Positions 32,939-40,016 of a stretch of 64,000 bases of DNA are shown one piece after another. The DNA lies in the NCBI GenBank assembly GCA_023410645.1, contig JAEYPQ010000026.1, positions 1 through 64,000 on the forward strand. The letters are read 5' to 3'. Each line of letters starts with the position of its first letter. The stretch's first letter is position 1. Source of the stretch: Bacillota bacterium (lineage in GTDB: Bacteria; Bacillota; Clostridia; TANB77; CAG-465). Position numbers and translations under genes: made by a program. The notes beneath the pieces are model-generated. The model saw only the letters and a list, made by a program, of their open reading frames with translations. It was not told the DNA's origin and did no database searches.

Positions 32939-33407
32939 TATATATTAGTGTTAATAATATATAATATATTTACTAAATGTAATTTTATTTTAGATTGTTA
33001 TATTAATAGTTGTGAATAAAATTAGTGGGTTTAAATATTGAAGAATTTATAAAACAATACATATTTCGCTGATTAAAAAGTAAATAGGATATTAGTATCT
33101 TAGAAAATAAGACCTAATTATTTCATAAATATTGTTACAGAAAATAATTTAAAAGAAAATCTAAACCAATAAGGATATATATGTAATGGTGAATCAACTA
33201 AAATTGAAATTTAAAATGATTTATATAGAAGAATATCGGTATTTACAACAATATAAGATATTTTTACTTTAAATTAATAAATTATTTTATTGGTGAATGA
33301 GTATGAAAAAATACGAGAATGAGAATGAATATTTTAATCATATAAACATTTTTGTTTAAAAAAAGTGATAATTTCACAATATATTACAAGTAAATGTTGT
33401 AATAATA
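32939..33407. other. Gene-free AT-rich stretch
   Basis: I see only very short ORFs (for example 28 codons from ATG 33186) with no good ribosome site. It may be a decayed gene; no repeat, RNA gene or recognised motif is visible. Confidence 0.5.
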
Positions 33408-33436
33408 TTGCAAAATTTATAAATATCATATATAAT
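33408..33436 (+). promoter_or_regulatory. Sigma-A promoter
   Basis: TTGCAA at 33408, 17-bp spacer, TATAAT at 33431, 18 bp before the ATG of the membrane-anchored protein gene. Confidence 0.75.
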
Positions 33437-33453
33437 TGGCGGGGGGGAATATT

Positions 33454-33963
33454 ATGAGTAATAAAAAATTAACTTTTTCTATAATTTTAATATTATTAGT
33501 AATTATATTTATAATTAGTATTTTTTATTTTATTAATAGAAGCAATGAAAGTGCAGCAACAGCTTTATATAAGGAAATAATTGATTTAACTATGTCGAAA
33601 GATAATAGTCTTTCACAAAATGTGGAATATATATCTTTAGATACAGATAATTTAGTTGATCCTTTAACTGGTAAAAAGCTAAGTTATAACTATATTAATG
33701 AGATTGTTAAGTATTGTGAAAAGTATAATAGTATAGTTTATCAAAAAGATTATCAGGAATTACTGAATGATGGACTAGGTGATAATACAAGTTTAAAAGG
33801 ATGTTTAATCTCTATAGATTTAGAATCTAAATCATTTAATAGTGGAACAATTAATTCTAAAATTTATAAAGGCAATTTAGCTTCTTTAATGTCTAAGTAT
33901 AATATTAAATATAGTAATAATTCATGGACATATGAAGATACTGGTGATCAAATAGTAAAATAA
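33454..33963 (+). CDS. Membrane-anchored uncharacterised protein
   Basis: A 169-residue protein with a single N-terminal hydrophobic helix (about residues 7-27, FSIILILLVIIFIISIFYF) and an extracytoplasmic part of about 140 residues. No family is recognised. Part of it (LVDPLTGKKLSYNYINEIVK, then CLISIDLESKSFNSG) has a strand-and-helix pattern and two Cys. ATG 33454 is chosen because a run of seven G residues stands just upstream as a ribosome site. The operator-less promoter and its own terminator make it monocistronic. Confidence 0.75.
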   Translation: MSNKKLTFSIILILLVIIFIISIFYFINRSNESAATALYKEIIDLTMSKDNSLSQNVEYISLDTDNLVDPLTGKKLSYNYINEIVKYCEKYNSIVYQKDYQELLNDGLGDNTSLKGCLISIDLESKSFNSGTINSKIYKGNLASLMSKYNIKYSNNSWTYEDTGDQIVK

Positions 33964-33981
33964 TGATCTTATTTAATAACA

Positions 33982-34017
33982 AAAATGGAAAGTGAATTTC
34001 TTTCCATTTTATTTTTT
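33982..34017. terminator. Terminator between the anchored protein and the Spo0A-like gene
   Basis: A perfect 11-bp stem (AAAATGGAAAG, seven-base loop, complement) then TATTTTTTT. It overlaps the end of the minus-strand gene. Confidence 0.8.
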
Positions 34018-34728
34018 TATATCTCTTATAATATTTGAAATTCTTATAATAAAACTTTTGGGTGTAGGTGATCCATATGGAAAAAAAGTATTTATTACTT
34101 TTTCATCGCTATATTTATTCATAGCATAAATTGTTTTTTCTAATGCCCATTGTATTCTTAATGAATTTTTTACAGTATTTTTTTTTGCTACTTTTGGATA
34201 TAAATCTCTCTTAAAATCTATTATAGTTTCATTTTCAATATATGCTATAATACAATCAACAATATACTTATATCCTACACTTCCTTTATTAAGATTAAAT
34301 TGTTCTAATAATTCTACTATATTTTGATATAATTTATTAGTAATAAGTTCAAATTCATTTTGTTCAATAATTGTATCTATAAGATTAATTAAATCATCAA
34401 CATTAAATGGCTTAATAAATGCATTTCTGATTGGAACATTAATTTTAAAAACCTCTTGTAATAATAATTGGTCTCCTGTTAAAATAATTATATTAGGAAT
34501 TAGTTCTATTTTTTTTATCTCTTTTAATAATTCTATACCTGTTAGTTTAGGCATTTTTAAATCTAATAATAATAAATCAACTTTATTATTTAATATATAA
34601 TCTAGCGCTTCTTTCCCATTTGAAGATACATTTACAAAATCAATTGCCTCTTTATTACTATTCTTTAATGTATTAAATATAGTTTTACAAAATTCTAAGT
34701 CATCATCTGCTATTAAGACTTTCAACAT
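34009..34728 (-). CDS. Spo0A-like response regulator
   Basis: A 239-residue two-domain regulator. The receiver domain has the acidic pocket ADDD at 7-10, phospho-acceptor Asp56 in LLLLDLKMP, Thr84 and Lys106 (FIKPF). The C-terminal domain (about 125-239) follows Spo0A: KGSVGYKYIVDCIIAYIENE, then LYPKVAKKNTVKNSLRIQWA. Compared with Bacillus Spo0A, the recognition-helix residues (Glu-Arg..Arg) appear replaced (Gln-Trp..Glu), so DNA specificity probably differs. It may be a paralogue rather than the sporulation master. ATG 34728 follows AAGGAGGTG. It is divergent from the metzincin gene. Confidence 0.88.
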   Translation of the reverse strand: MLKVLIADDDLEFCKTIFNTLKNSNKEAIDFVNVSSNGKEALDYILNNKVDLLLLDLKMPKLTGIELLKEIKKIELIPNIIILTGDQLLLQEVFKINVPIRNAFIKPFNVDDLINLIDTIIEQNEFELITNKLYQNIVELLEQFNLNKGSVGYKYIVDCIIAYIENETIIDFKRDLYPKVAKKNTVKNSLRIQWALEKTIYAMNKYSDEKVINTFFPYGSPTPKSFIIRISNIIRDIKK

Positions 34729-34786
34729 TATATATAACACCTCCTTAAATTAAAACTTGAAAATTATATGGACAAGACTGTGATAC

Positions 34787-34815
34787 ATTATATAATAAAA
34801 TTAAAATCAAAACAA
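34787..34815 (-). promoter_or_regulatory. Probable promoter of the Spo0A-like gene
   Basis: Minus strand: TTGTTT, 17-bp spacer, TATAAT. Confidence 0.55.
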
Positions 34816-34853
34816 CAAAAAATATGAGTAAAAAATTCTATATATATAGTTTC

Positions 34854-34893
34854 TGATTTTATCGTATTTTATCTGATTCTATCTATTTTTATG
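34854..34893. repeat. Four tandem 10-bp units between divergent regulator and metzincin genes
   Basis: TGATTTTATC, GTATTTTATC, TGATTCTATC and TATTTTTATG follow each other without gaps. The period equals one helical turn, so a protein could bind each unit on the same DNA face. It lies about 125 bp upstream of either start. Confidence 0.6.
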
Positions 34894-34982
34894 GAGTAAA
34901 GTGTAATAAATATATTATAATAATTACAAATAATCTTATTAGTAACTGTTAACTAACACTTATTATTAAAAGGAGATTTCTA

Positions 34983-35552
34983 ATGAAAATTAAAAGAATT
35001 AATACTTTATTTGCTTTACTTCTCATTATGTTTATGACTGTTTCATCAAGTATTCCTGCAAATGCTGCAACGTTATATGGCTATGGATTTGCTTCTAGAC
35101 CAATAACTGTATATGCAAGTAATTCCTTATCAGCTATGGAAGTACAGCAACTTCAAGAGGCAATTGTAGTTTGGAACAGTACACGCGTAGGCACTGTACT
35201 TCAGTATGGAGGAAAAACATCATTATTAAGCTACTATTGGCTATCTGATGGGAAGACTGGTGTTATTAAAAGTGATATAGGTGGCAGATCCACAGGAATT
35301 ACAAGTGTAAAGGTAAATGCTTCTAAGACGAATATTATAGAAGCTGATATATCTCTTAATACTAACGTTACTTATAATAATGGATCAACAATAAGTGGAG
35401 AATTTTATTTAAAAAGTGTATTAATCCACGAACTTGGTCATGTTTTAGGGCTTGCTCATAGCAGTGATTATTCATCAGTGATGTATGAAGCATACACAGG
35501 TAGAACTGCATTAAGCCCACAAGATATAAATGATTTAGATTCACTATATTAA
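34983..35552 (+). CDS. Secreted matrixin-like metzincin metalloprotease
   Basis: A 189-residue exported zinc protease. The signal peptide runs to about residue 29 (RINTLFALLLIMFMTVSSS, cleavage near ANA-AT). The catalytic motif HELGHVLGLAH gives zinc ligands His149, His153 and His159 and the base Glu150, and Met167 in SSVMYE forms the Met-turn. The end SPQDINDLDSLY is the usual matrixin finish. It has no prodomain cysteine switch and no C-terminal domain, so it is a minimal catalytic unit. ATG 34983 follows AAAGGAGA. Its neighbours suggest an extracellular proteolysis or signalling role. Confidence 0.92.
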   Translation: MKIKRINTLFALLLIMFMTVSSSIPANAATLYGYGFASRPITVYASNSLSAMEVQQLQEAIVVWNSTRVGTVLQYGGKTSLLSYYWLSDGKTGVIKSDIGGRSTGITSVKVNASKTNIIEADISLNTNVTYNNGSTISGEFYLKSVLIHELGHVLGLAHSSDYSSVMYEAYTGRTALSPQDINDLDSLY

Positions 35553-35628
35553 TAAATTACATTTAACCGCAGATTAATAAAATTAATAATTATACAGTTA
35601 CTAATATTTGTAATTTCAGATTATTTTT

Positions 35629-35655
35629 AAGACGTCATATGACGTCTTTTTTTAT
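35629..35655 (+). terminator. Metzincin gene terminator
   Basis: Perfect palindrome AAGACGTCAT-ATGACGTCTT followed by TTTTTT. Confidence 0.9.
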
Positions 35656-35663
35656 ATTTTTTC

Positions 35664-35703
35664 ATCGACAAATATTGACAATATATATATAATAAAGTAT
35701 AAT
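35664..35703 (+). promoter_or_regulatory. Consensus promoter with adjoining 0A-box-like motif
   Basis: TTGACA at 35675, 17-bp spacer, TATAAT at 35698: a perfect sigma-A promoter. ATCGACAAA at 35664-35672 is one base away from the reverse complement of the Spo0A box (TTCGACAAA) and lies two bases before the -35. Confidence 0.75.
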
Positions 35704-35750
35704 TTGCCTAATAGTAACCGTTGGAATATCACTTAATAGGAGGTAGAAAT

Positions 35751-36056
35751 ATGTATGTTATTATATTTATTTTAGCTACTGCATCTTTTTATATTTTTGC
35801 ATTAAGTAATATTTTAAAGTTAAGAATTGAAATGCTTGTAAGTATCCTGGATAGATTTGATATATATATTGAAATTGATAATTATCAAAGTGATGAAACT
35901 CTAAGAACATCCATACAAAGACAAAAAGATTTAATAAAAAAACTTTCATCTTCAATAAAAAAGACATTTAAAATGTTTATACCATTAAAAGTATTAATGA
36001 AAGAGTACAATATATATTTAGAAATTTCTAAGAGACTTGATAAATTGCTTCTTTAA
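35751..36056 (+). CDS. Small membrane-anchored helical protein, first gene of unknown operon
   Basis: A 101-residue protein: an N-terminal membrane helix (IIFILATASFYIFALSNIL) then long amphipathic helices (LRTSIQRQKDLIKKLSSSIK, LMKEYNIYLEISKRLDKLLL). No family recognised. ATG 35751 follows AGGAGGT. It is 40 bp before the next gene, which shares no clear similarity with it but has the same kind of neighbour. Probably extracytoplasmic coiled-coil or, more likely, a cytosolic-facing tail. Confidence 0.75.
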   Translation: MYVIIFILATASFYIFALSNILKLRIEMLVSILDRFDIYIEIDNYQSDETLRTSIQRQKDLIKKLSSSIKKTFKMFIPLKVLMKEYNIYLEISKRLDKLLL

Positions 36057-36096
36057 AGATGCACATTAACTTAAATTATCTCAAGGAGGTCTTAAT

Positions 36097-36573
36097 ATGA
36101 CAAATGTTATTATTCGGTTTCCGATTGAAATGGTTAATGAAACTCCAAAAAAATGTAAAAAATCAGAATTGATTTCATTTCCTTTAGAAGGATATTATGA
36201 AAATAAAGGCTATGAATTTAATCAAAAGTTAGATCAATTAGTTTATGCTTATGAGACCTACAGAGTTCATAGAGAATATACTTCTAACTTAGAAGAAAAG
36301 TTGAATTTCTTAATACTATTTGATGATGTTGATGTTTATGTTGATGTGGTGGAGGAAAATTCAACTGATTCAGTTAGGTTTTCTGGATTGCAACTTGAAA
36401 ATATAATTTTTTCATTAATGTCTGAACTTCAAGAGTTAGAAGAAGATATTACTATAGGATTTGATTCTGGAGCTAACATCTTAATTAATGAATCAATATA
36501 TAGTTTTTATATTTCGTTAGTATATGAGATTGATGAATATATTTGTAAAAGTAAATCAGGACAATTATTGTAG
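36097..36573 (+). CDS. Uncharacterised 158-residue protein, paralogue A
   Basis: A soluble protein, no signal. Motif LVYAYETYRVHREYTSNLEE near 47-66 and EDITIGFDSGANILINESIY, then SFYISLVYEIDEYI near the C-terminus. These match FKAYKYHRENSNNLDE and YFISLSNEACNYIW of the next gene, so the two are diverged paralogues. The acidic, strand-helix pattern is not tied to a known family. ATG 36097 follows AAGGAGG, 40 bp after the first gene of the operon. Confidence 0.75.
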   Translation: MTNVIIRFPIEMVNETPKKCKKSELISFPLEGYYENKGYEFNQKLDQLVYAYETYRVHREYTSNLEEKLNFLILFDDVDVYVDVVEENSTDSVRFSGLQLENIIFSLMSELQELEEDITIGFDSGANILINESIYSFYISLVYEIDEYICKSKSGQLL

Positions 36574-36606
36574 AATGATTATTAAATTCTAGAATAGGAG
36601 GTTATT

Positions 36607-37185
36607 ATGAAATACTTAATTATTATTATATTTGTTATATGCATACTACTATTAATATTAAACACTATTTATATCTACTATTCTAAAAAATATGATGTAA
36701 GTTTTGGTAAGGCTATGTCAATTTTAATTTTAAAATTTAGATTTATAAAAGAATCCTATGATATTGTCAAGATTGATGAAGAAACAAAAGATATAAATAA
36801 ATTTGTGCTCTTTTTTAGGTGCCTAAGTGCCTATAAGATAATTGAAATGGAAGAGAGATTGCAAGAACTTTATTGTATATTTAAAGCTTATAAGTATCAT
36901 AGAGAAAACAGTAATAATTTAGATGAAACTATATTAGTTTTAGTTTACGAAGATGATTCAGGAATTGCTTATCAAAAAATAGATTATGTAATGGAAGAAT
37001 CAGCTTATATAAATGGAAGAGAATTAGAAAAAGATATTATTTTCCTAAAAAGTTACATAGATGATCTATATAGAAATTCTATGTATACAGATTTTCCAGA
37101 AACTAAAGATTTAAATGATTACTTTATTTCTTTAAGTAACGAAGCATGTAACTATATTTGGCAACAAAAACAGATCAGAGAGTAA
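36607..37185 (+). CDS. Uncharacterised membrane-anchored protein, paralogue B
   Basis: A 192-residue protein with an N-terminal membrane helix (YLIIIIFVICILLLILNTIY) and then a domain related to the preceding gene: LQELYCIFKAYKYHRENSNN and, near the end, LNDYFISLSNEACNYIW. It combines the membrane helix of the first gene and the domain of the second. ATG 36607 follows ATAGGAGG, 33 bp after paralogue A. Its stop codon is inside the terminator stem. Function unknown. Confidence 0.75.
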   Translation: MKYLIIIIFVICILLLILNTIYIYYSKKYDVSFGKAMSILILKFRFIKESYDIVKIDEETKDINKFVLFFRCLSAYKIIEMEERLQELYCIFKAYKYHRENSNNLDETILVLVYEDDSGIAYQKIDYVMEESAYINGRELEKDIIFLKSYIDDLYRNSMYTDFPETKDLNDYFISLSNEACNYIWQQKQIRE

Positions 37186-37203
37186 TCTCTGATCTGTTTT
37201 TAA
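37167..37203. terminator. Bidirectional terminator of the unknown operon
   Basis: A perfect 15-bp stem (AAAACAGATCAGAGA, loop GTAA, complement) ending in T residues. It spans the last codons of the plus gene and touches the stop of the minus gene. Confidence 0.9.
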
Positions 37204-37889
37204 ATTATTTTTCTGGAAATTTCTTTTTCCATAATCCTATGTTTTAATAATTCATATGTATAAATACAGATTCTTTTTAATTCAACATTTGAGGAATCAA
37301 TTTGTAAAATAAAAAATATTCTTTCAAGACTTTTTCTATTTGGCATTATAGGTGAATTTAAATTTAATGTTATCGTATTACTTTCAGATAAGAAGAAAAA
37401 TATATTATCTATATCTTCAAAAGGTATATTGCAGTTATATAAAGAGTTTAAGTATCTTTGTATATTTGTAATATTGCCCTTGAAAGCTATAACAATATTT
37501 AACGGAATATTTAATTTTTTAGATAGATTTAATAAATCTATTTTTTTGTTGTAAGTAGAGTTTACGATATTTATGAGTTTTTTCATTTTTTCTTCAGGTA
37601 AATAAATGCATTTTGAATTTATACTTCCTTTGAAATCATTTGTAATATACAGTTTTAATAGCTTTTTATCTTTTTCGATTATCCAAGAAGAATTATTGAC
37701 TATAAGAAAGTCATCAAATTCTTCAATTTTTCCATCTGAAAATAACTTATAATTACTTTTTTTGTATATACAAACCTTTATATATAACTTTTCTACTATG
37801 TTAATTTGTAACTTATTAGTGATTTTAATACTTTTAATCACTTCCATAAAATTATCATTACTTAAGGTTTGAAATTTCAAATTTCCCAT
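37200..37889 (-). CDS. Uncharacterised 229-residue protein with 0A-box promoter
   Basis: Starts at ATG 37889 behind AGGAGG (MGNLKFQTLSNDNFMEVIKS). No signal or membrane helix. The middle (KLNIPLNIVIAFKGNITNIQ, then RYLNSLYNCNIPFEDIDNIF) suggests a helical domain that might include a helix-turn-helix, but this is not certain. The first part looks strand-rich (VCIYKKSNYKLFSDGKIEEF). No family recognised. It is convergent with the three-gene operon and shares its terminator; the two promoters carry similar 0A-like boxes. Confidence 0.75.
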   Translation of the reverse strand: MGNLKFQTLSNDNFMEVIKSIKITNKLQINIVEKLYIKVCIYKKSNYKLFSDGKIEEFDDFLIVNNSSWIIEKDKKLLKLYITNDFKGSINSKCIYLPEEKMKKLINIVNSTYNKKIDLLNLSKKLNIPLNIVIAFKGNITNIQRYLNSLYNCNIPFEDIDNIFFFLSESNTITLNLNSPIMPNRKSLERIFFILQIDSSNVELKRICIYTYELLKHRIMEKEISRKII

Positions 37890-37936
37890 ATATAACCTCC
37901 TTTCAATATTAAAGAGATGCAATTGATTTTTCATTG

Positions 37937-37979
37937 ATTCTACCATAATTGATAACTAAAATCAACATATTTTGTCGAA
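37937..37979 (-). promoter_or_regulatory. Promoter with perfect 0A-box core
   Basis: Minus strand: TTCGACAAA at 37979-37971, five bases, TTGATT, 17-bp spacer, TAGAAT ending at 37937. On plus it reads TTTGTCGAA, containing the Spo0A consensus TGTCGAA. Confidence 0.7.
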
Positions 37980-38090
37980 TTTTGTAAAATACTGAAATGT
38001 AGTAAATTAAAATATTTTTGCTTTTACAAAAAATATTGCAAATTACTATAAAATAATATATAATAAAACATATAATAGGAGAAATAAATT

Positions 38091-38513
38091 ATGGATGAAT
38101 ACATAAGTAAAATAGATATACAAAATATTCCAATGCAGACGTTGGCTTTTATCGGAGATGCCGTATATAATGTATATATAAGATCGTATTTAGCATCAAA
38201 GAGCAATGCTCAGACAGGAAAACTTCACAGGGAATCAATTAAATATGTAAGTGCAAGGGGGCAATCAAAAATTATGGATAAGATATATTCTATACTAACA
38301 CAAGAAGAAATTGAAATATATAAAAGAGGCAGAAATACTAATATTCATACTGTTTCAAAAAATGTAGATATAGTAGAATATAAAAAGGCTACAGGTTTTG
38401 AGACACTAATTGGGTATTTATATATAGAAAAGAAAAATGAGAGATTAGATGAAATAATTAAGCAATGCATTGAAGATTTCGAGGAGGAAGTATATGGAAG
38501 AGAAGAAGAATAG
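38091..38513 (+). CDS. mrnC: Mini-ribonuclease III
   Basis: The 140-residue RNase III-like enzyme without a double-strand RNA-binding domain, which matures 23S rRNA in Firmicutes. Motifs: LAFIGDAVYNVYIR with Asp23 as metal ligand, then SAKGQ-like VSARGQSKIM, YKRGRNTNIHTVSKN and EYKKATGFETLIGYLY carrying the catalytic Glu. ATG 38091 follows ATAGGAG. It is usually found after cysS and before trmH; here neither is present. It overlaps the next ORF by 20 bp. Confidence 0.95.
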   Translation: MDEYISKIDIQNIPMQTLAFIGDAVYNVYIRSYLASKSNAQTGKLHRESIKYVSARGQSKIMDKIYSILTQEEIEIYKRGRNTNIHTVSKNVDIVEYKKATGFETLIGYLYIEKKNERLDEIIKQCIEDFEEEVYGREEE

Positions 38514-39033
38514 CACTAATATTAATGACGAGAAAAAAGCACCTGGTATATTAGTTGAAGAAGATTTAGTTGAAGTTGTTAAAAATGCACTAGCTAAGAA
38601 TTTAAGTAAAGAAGAAATAGATGAGATATTAAAAGAAACAAAAGAAAGTTTTAATTTTACAAATAAAATAAAAGAGATAGATATATCTGACGATTCAAAT
38701 AGAGTAATTTTTACAGATGGAGAAGAACAACTTATATATATAAATGGTGAATTTTTTATTGTTAGTACAACAGATAGTACAAAACAAAAAAAGAAAAAGA
38801 AAAAACAAGAAGCAAAAGATATGTACTTAGAATACTTTATAAAATATCAGTTAAATCCATTACTTGAACAATCAAGAATGAACAGAATGATTAAAACTAT
38901 ATCTAATGAAACAAAAGTAAAAAATAATGATTTAAATTCAAAATTAAAAAATTCTATAAAAGATGAAAAATCAAAACCAGAAATCGAGAAAAAAAGAACT
39001 AAAAAAATTGACAAAGATGAAATGTCAAGATAA
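38494..39033 (+). CDS. Lys-rich uncharacterised protein coupled to mrnC
   Basis: A 179-residue protein starting at ATG 38494 inside mrnC, with GAGGAGG as ribosome site, so translation is coupled. The first 90 residues are acidic and partly folded (LVEVVKNALAKNLSKEEIDE, then a strand-turn section RVIFTDGEEQLIYINGEFF). After a KKKKKK run comes YLEYFIKYQLNPLLEQSRMN and a basic, Lys-rich tail. No family is recognised. Partnership with mrnC and basic tail hint at RNA binding, an inference only. Confidence 0.72.
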   Translation: MEEKKNSTNINDEKKAPGILVEEDLVEVVKNALAKNLSKEEIDEILKETKESFNFTNKIKEIDISDDSNRVIFTDGEEQLIYINGEFFIVSTTDSTKQKKKKKKQEAKDMYLEYFIKYQLNPLLEQSRMNRMIKTISNETKVKNNDLNSKLKNSIKDEKSKPEIEKKRTKKIDKDEMSR

Positions 39034-39050
39034 AATTAGATTAAATAACA

Positions 39051-39087
39051 AATAATGCCTATTAAAACATAATAGGCACTATTTTTT
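39051..39087. terminator. Terminator between mrnC operon and coat genes
   Basis: AATAATGCCTATTA pairs with TAATAGGCACTATT (one mismatch) and is followed by seven T residues; convergent genes on both sides. Confidence 0.8.
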
Positions 39088-39090
39088 TAT

Positions 39091-39336
39091 TTATTTACTA
39101 GCAGAATTCTTTACTTGTTGAATATCAGCTTCACCACCAGGAGCAGCAGGAACATAATATTGTTTTTGCTTTGCTTCCATATAGATTTCCCATTGTACAT
39201 TCTCTAGCTTGTTTCTAGCTTGAACTATAGTATCTCTAAAATTTTTGTTATTTGCTTGTTGAATTGTATAATCTAACATTGTAATTAAAGAATTAACACT
39301 AGATAAGACATCATTTACAGCAACTTTTTCATTCAT
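39091..39336 (-). CDS. CotF-like spore coat protein
   Basis: An 81-residue helical protein with the coat-F-domain pattern: VNDVLSSVNSLITMLDYTIQ, NKNFRDTIVQARNKLEN, then KQKQYYVPAAPGGEADIQQV. Clostridial proteins of this type sit in the spore coat. The ATG at 39336 follows GGAGGT. It is the last gene of the spoVA-linked group, 15 bp after the 60-residue partner, whose stop codon is next to its ribosome site. Expression in the forespore or mother cell cannot be told from the promoter region. Confidence 0.82.
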   Translation of the reverse strand: MNEKVAVNDVLSSVNSLITMLDYTIQQANNKNFRDTIVQARNKLENVQWEIYMEAKQKQYYVPAAPGGEADIQQVKNSASK

Positions 39337-39351
39337 AATTTCATACCTCCA

Positions 39352-39534
39352 TTATAACATGTCACAAAGTTTTGTTTTTAAATCAGTACATTCAGTACAT
39401 AATTCTTCAAAAACTTGTGTAACCTTTTGATCCTGAGTTAATGTTTTGTAATATTTTATTTTCTCGCAAAAATTTGTAGCATGACCACAAATATGTCTAA
39501 TGTTTTGTAATTCAATTTGATTTAAACTATCCAT
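39352..39534 (-). CDS. Small Cys-containing coat-associated protein
   Basis: A 60-residue helical protein, MDSLNQIELQNIRHICGHAT..., with Cys at the positions HIC, FC, LC, EC and LC, so five in all. Short partner proteins of this helical kind occur next to CotF-like genes in many Clostridia. ATG 39534 follows AGGAGG. The gap of 113 bp after spoVAE is AT-rich, with no clear terminator, so it may be a separate transcript. Function inferred from position. Confidence 0.72.
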   Translation of the reverse strand: MDSLNQIELQNIRHICGHATNFCEKIKYYKTLTQDQKVTQVFEELCTECTDLKTKLCDML

Positions 39535-39647
39535 AAAAAACCTCCTTTTAAATCATACATAATTATTTTGAGCAAATTTATTTTTTTTATTCTGAATTTA
39601 AATATTTTTGTTTTGTAAATTTATTCAAAATTTAAATTTTTTTAAAA

Positions 39648-40013
39648 TTATTTAATAGTAGGTTTTGCAAATAATGACGCTAAATAACCAAATGAAACAG
39701 CAGCTGCTATACCTCCAGCTGTGGCTTTTACACCACCTATAAATATTCCTAAAAATCCCATTTGATCTACGGCTTCCATTACACCTTTTGCAAGTGCATA
39801 TCCAAATCCAGATATTGGAACAGTTGCTCCTGCACTACCAAAATCAACTATTGGCCCATATATTCCAAAGGCTGTTAGGATTACGCCAAGTGTAACAAAT
39901 ACTACTAATATACGACCAGAAGTCATTTTAGTTTTGTCAATTAATATTTGGCCGACTGTACAAATTAAACCACCTGTTATAAATACCTTTAAATAAGTTA
40001 AAAATATATCCAT
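39648..40013 (-). CDS. spoVAE: Stage V sporulation protein AE
   Basis: A 121-residue membrane protein (SpoVAEb type) with helices near 3-20, 32-52 and 88-110; motifs GGLICTVGQILIDKTKMT and PISGFGYALAKGVMEA. It is part of the inner-membrane channel that moves calcium-dipicolinic acid into and out of the spore. The ATG is 4 bp after the spoVAD stop, with GAGGTG inside spoVAD. The order spoVAC-AD-AE is the classical minimal set. Confidence 0.96.
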   Translation of the reverse strand: MDIFLTYLKVFITGGLICTVGQILIDKTKMTSGRILVVFVTLGVILTAFGIYGPIVDFGSAGATVPISGFGYALAKGVMEAVDQMGFLGIFIGGVKATAGGIAAAVSFGYLASLFAKPTIK

Positions 40014-40016
40014 ATT

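Noticed and set aside
33180..33280. Short ORF of 28 codons in the gap after groEL
   Set aside because: No ribosome site of quality, no recognisable product; most likely chance or a decayed gene.
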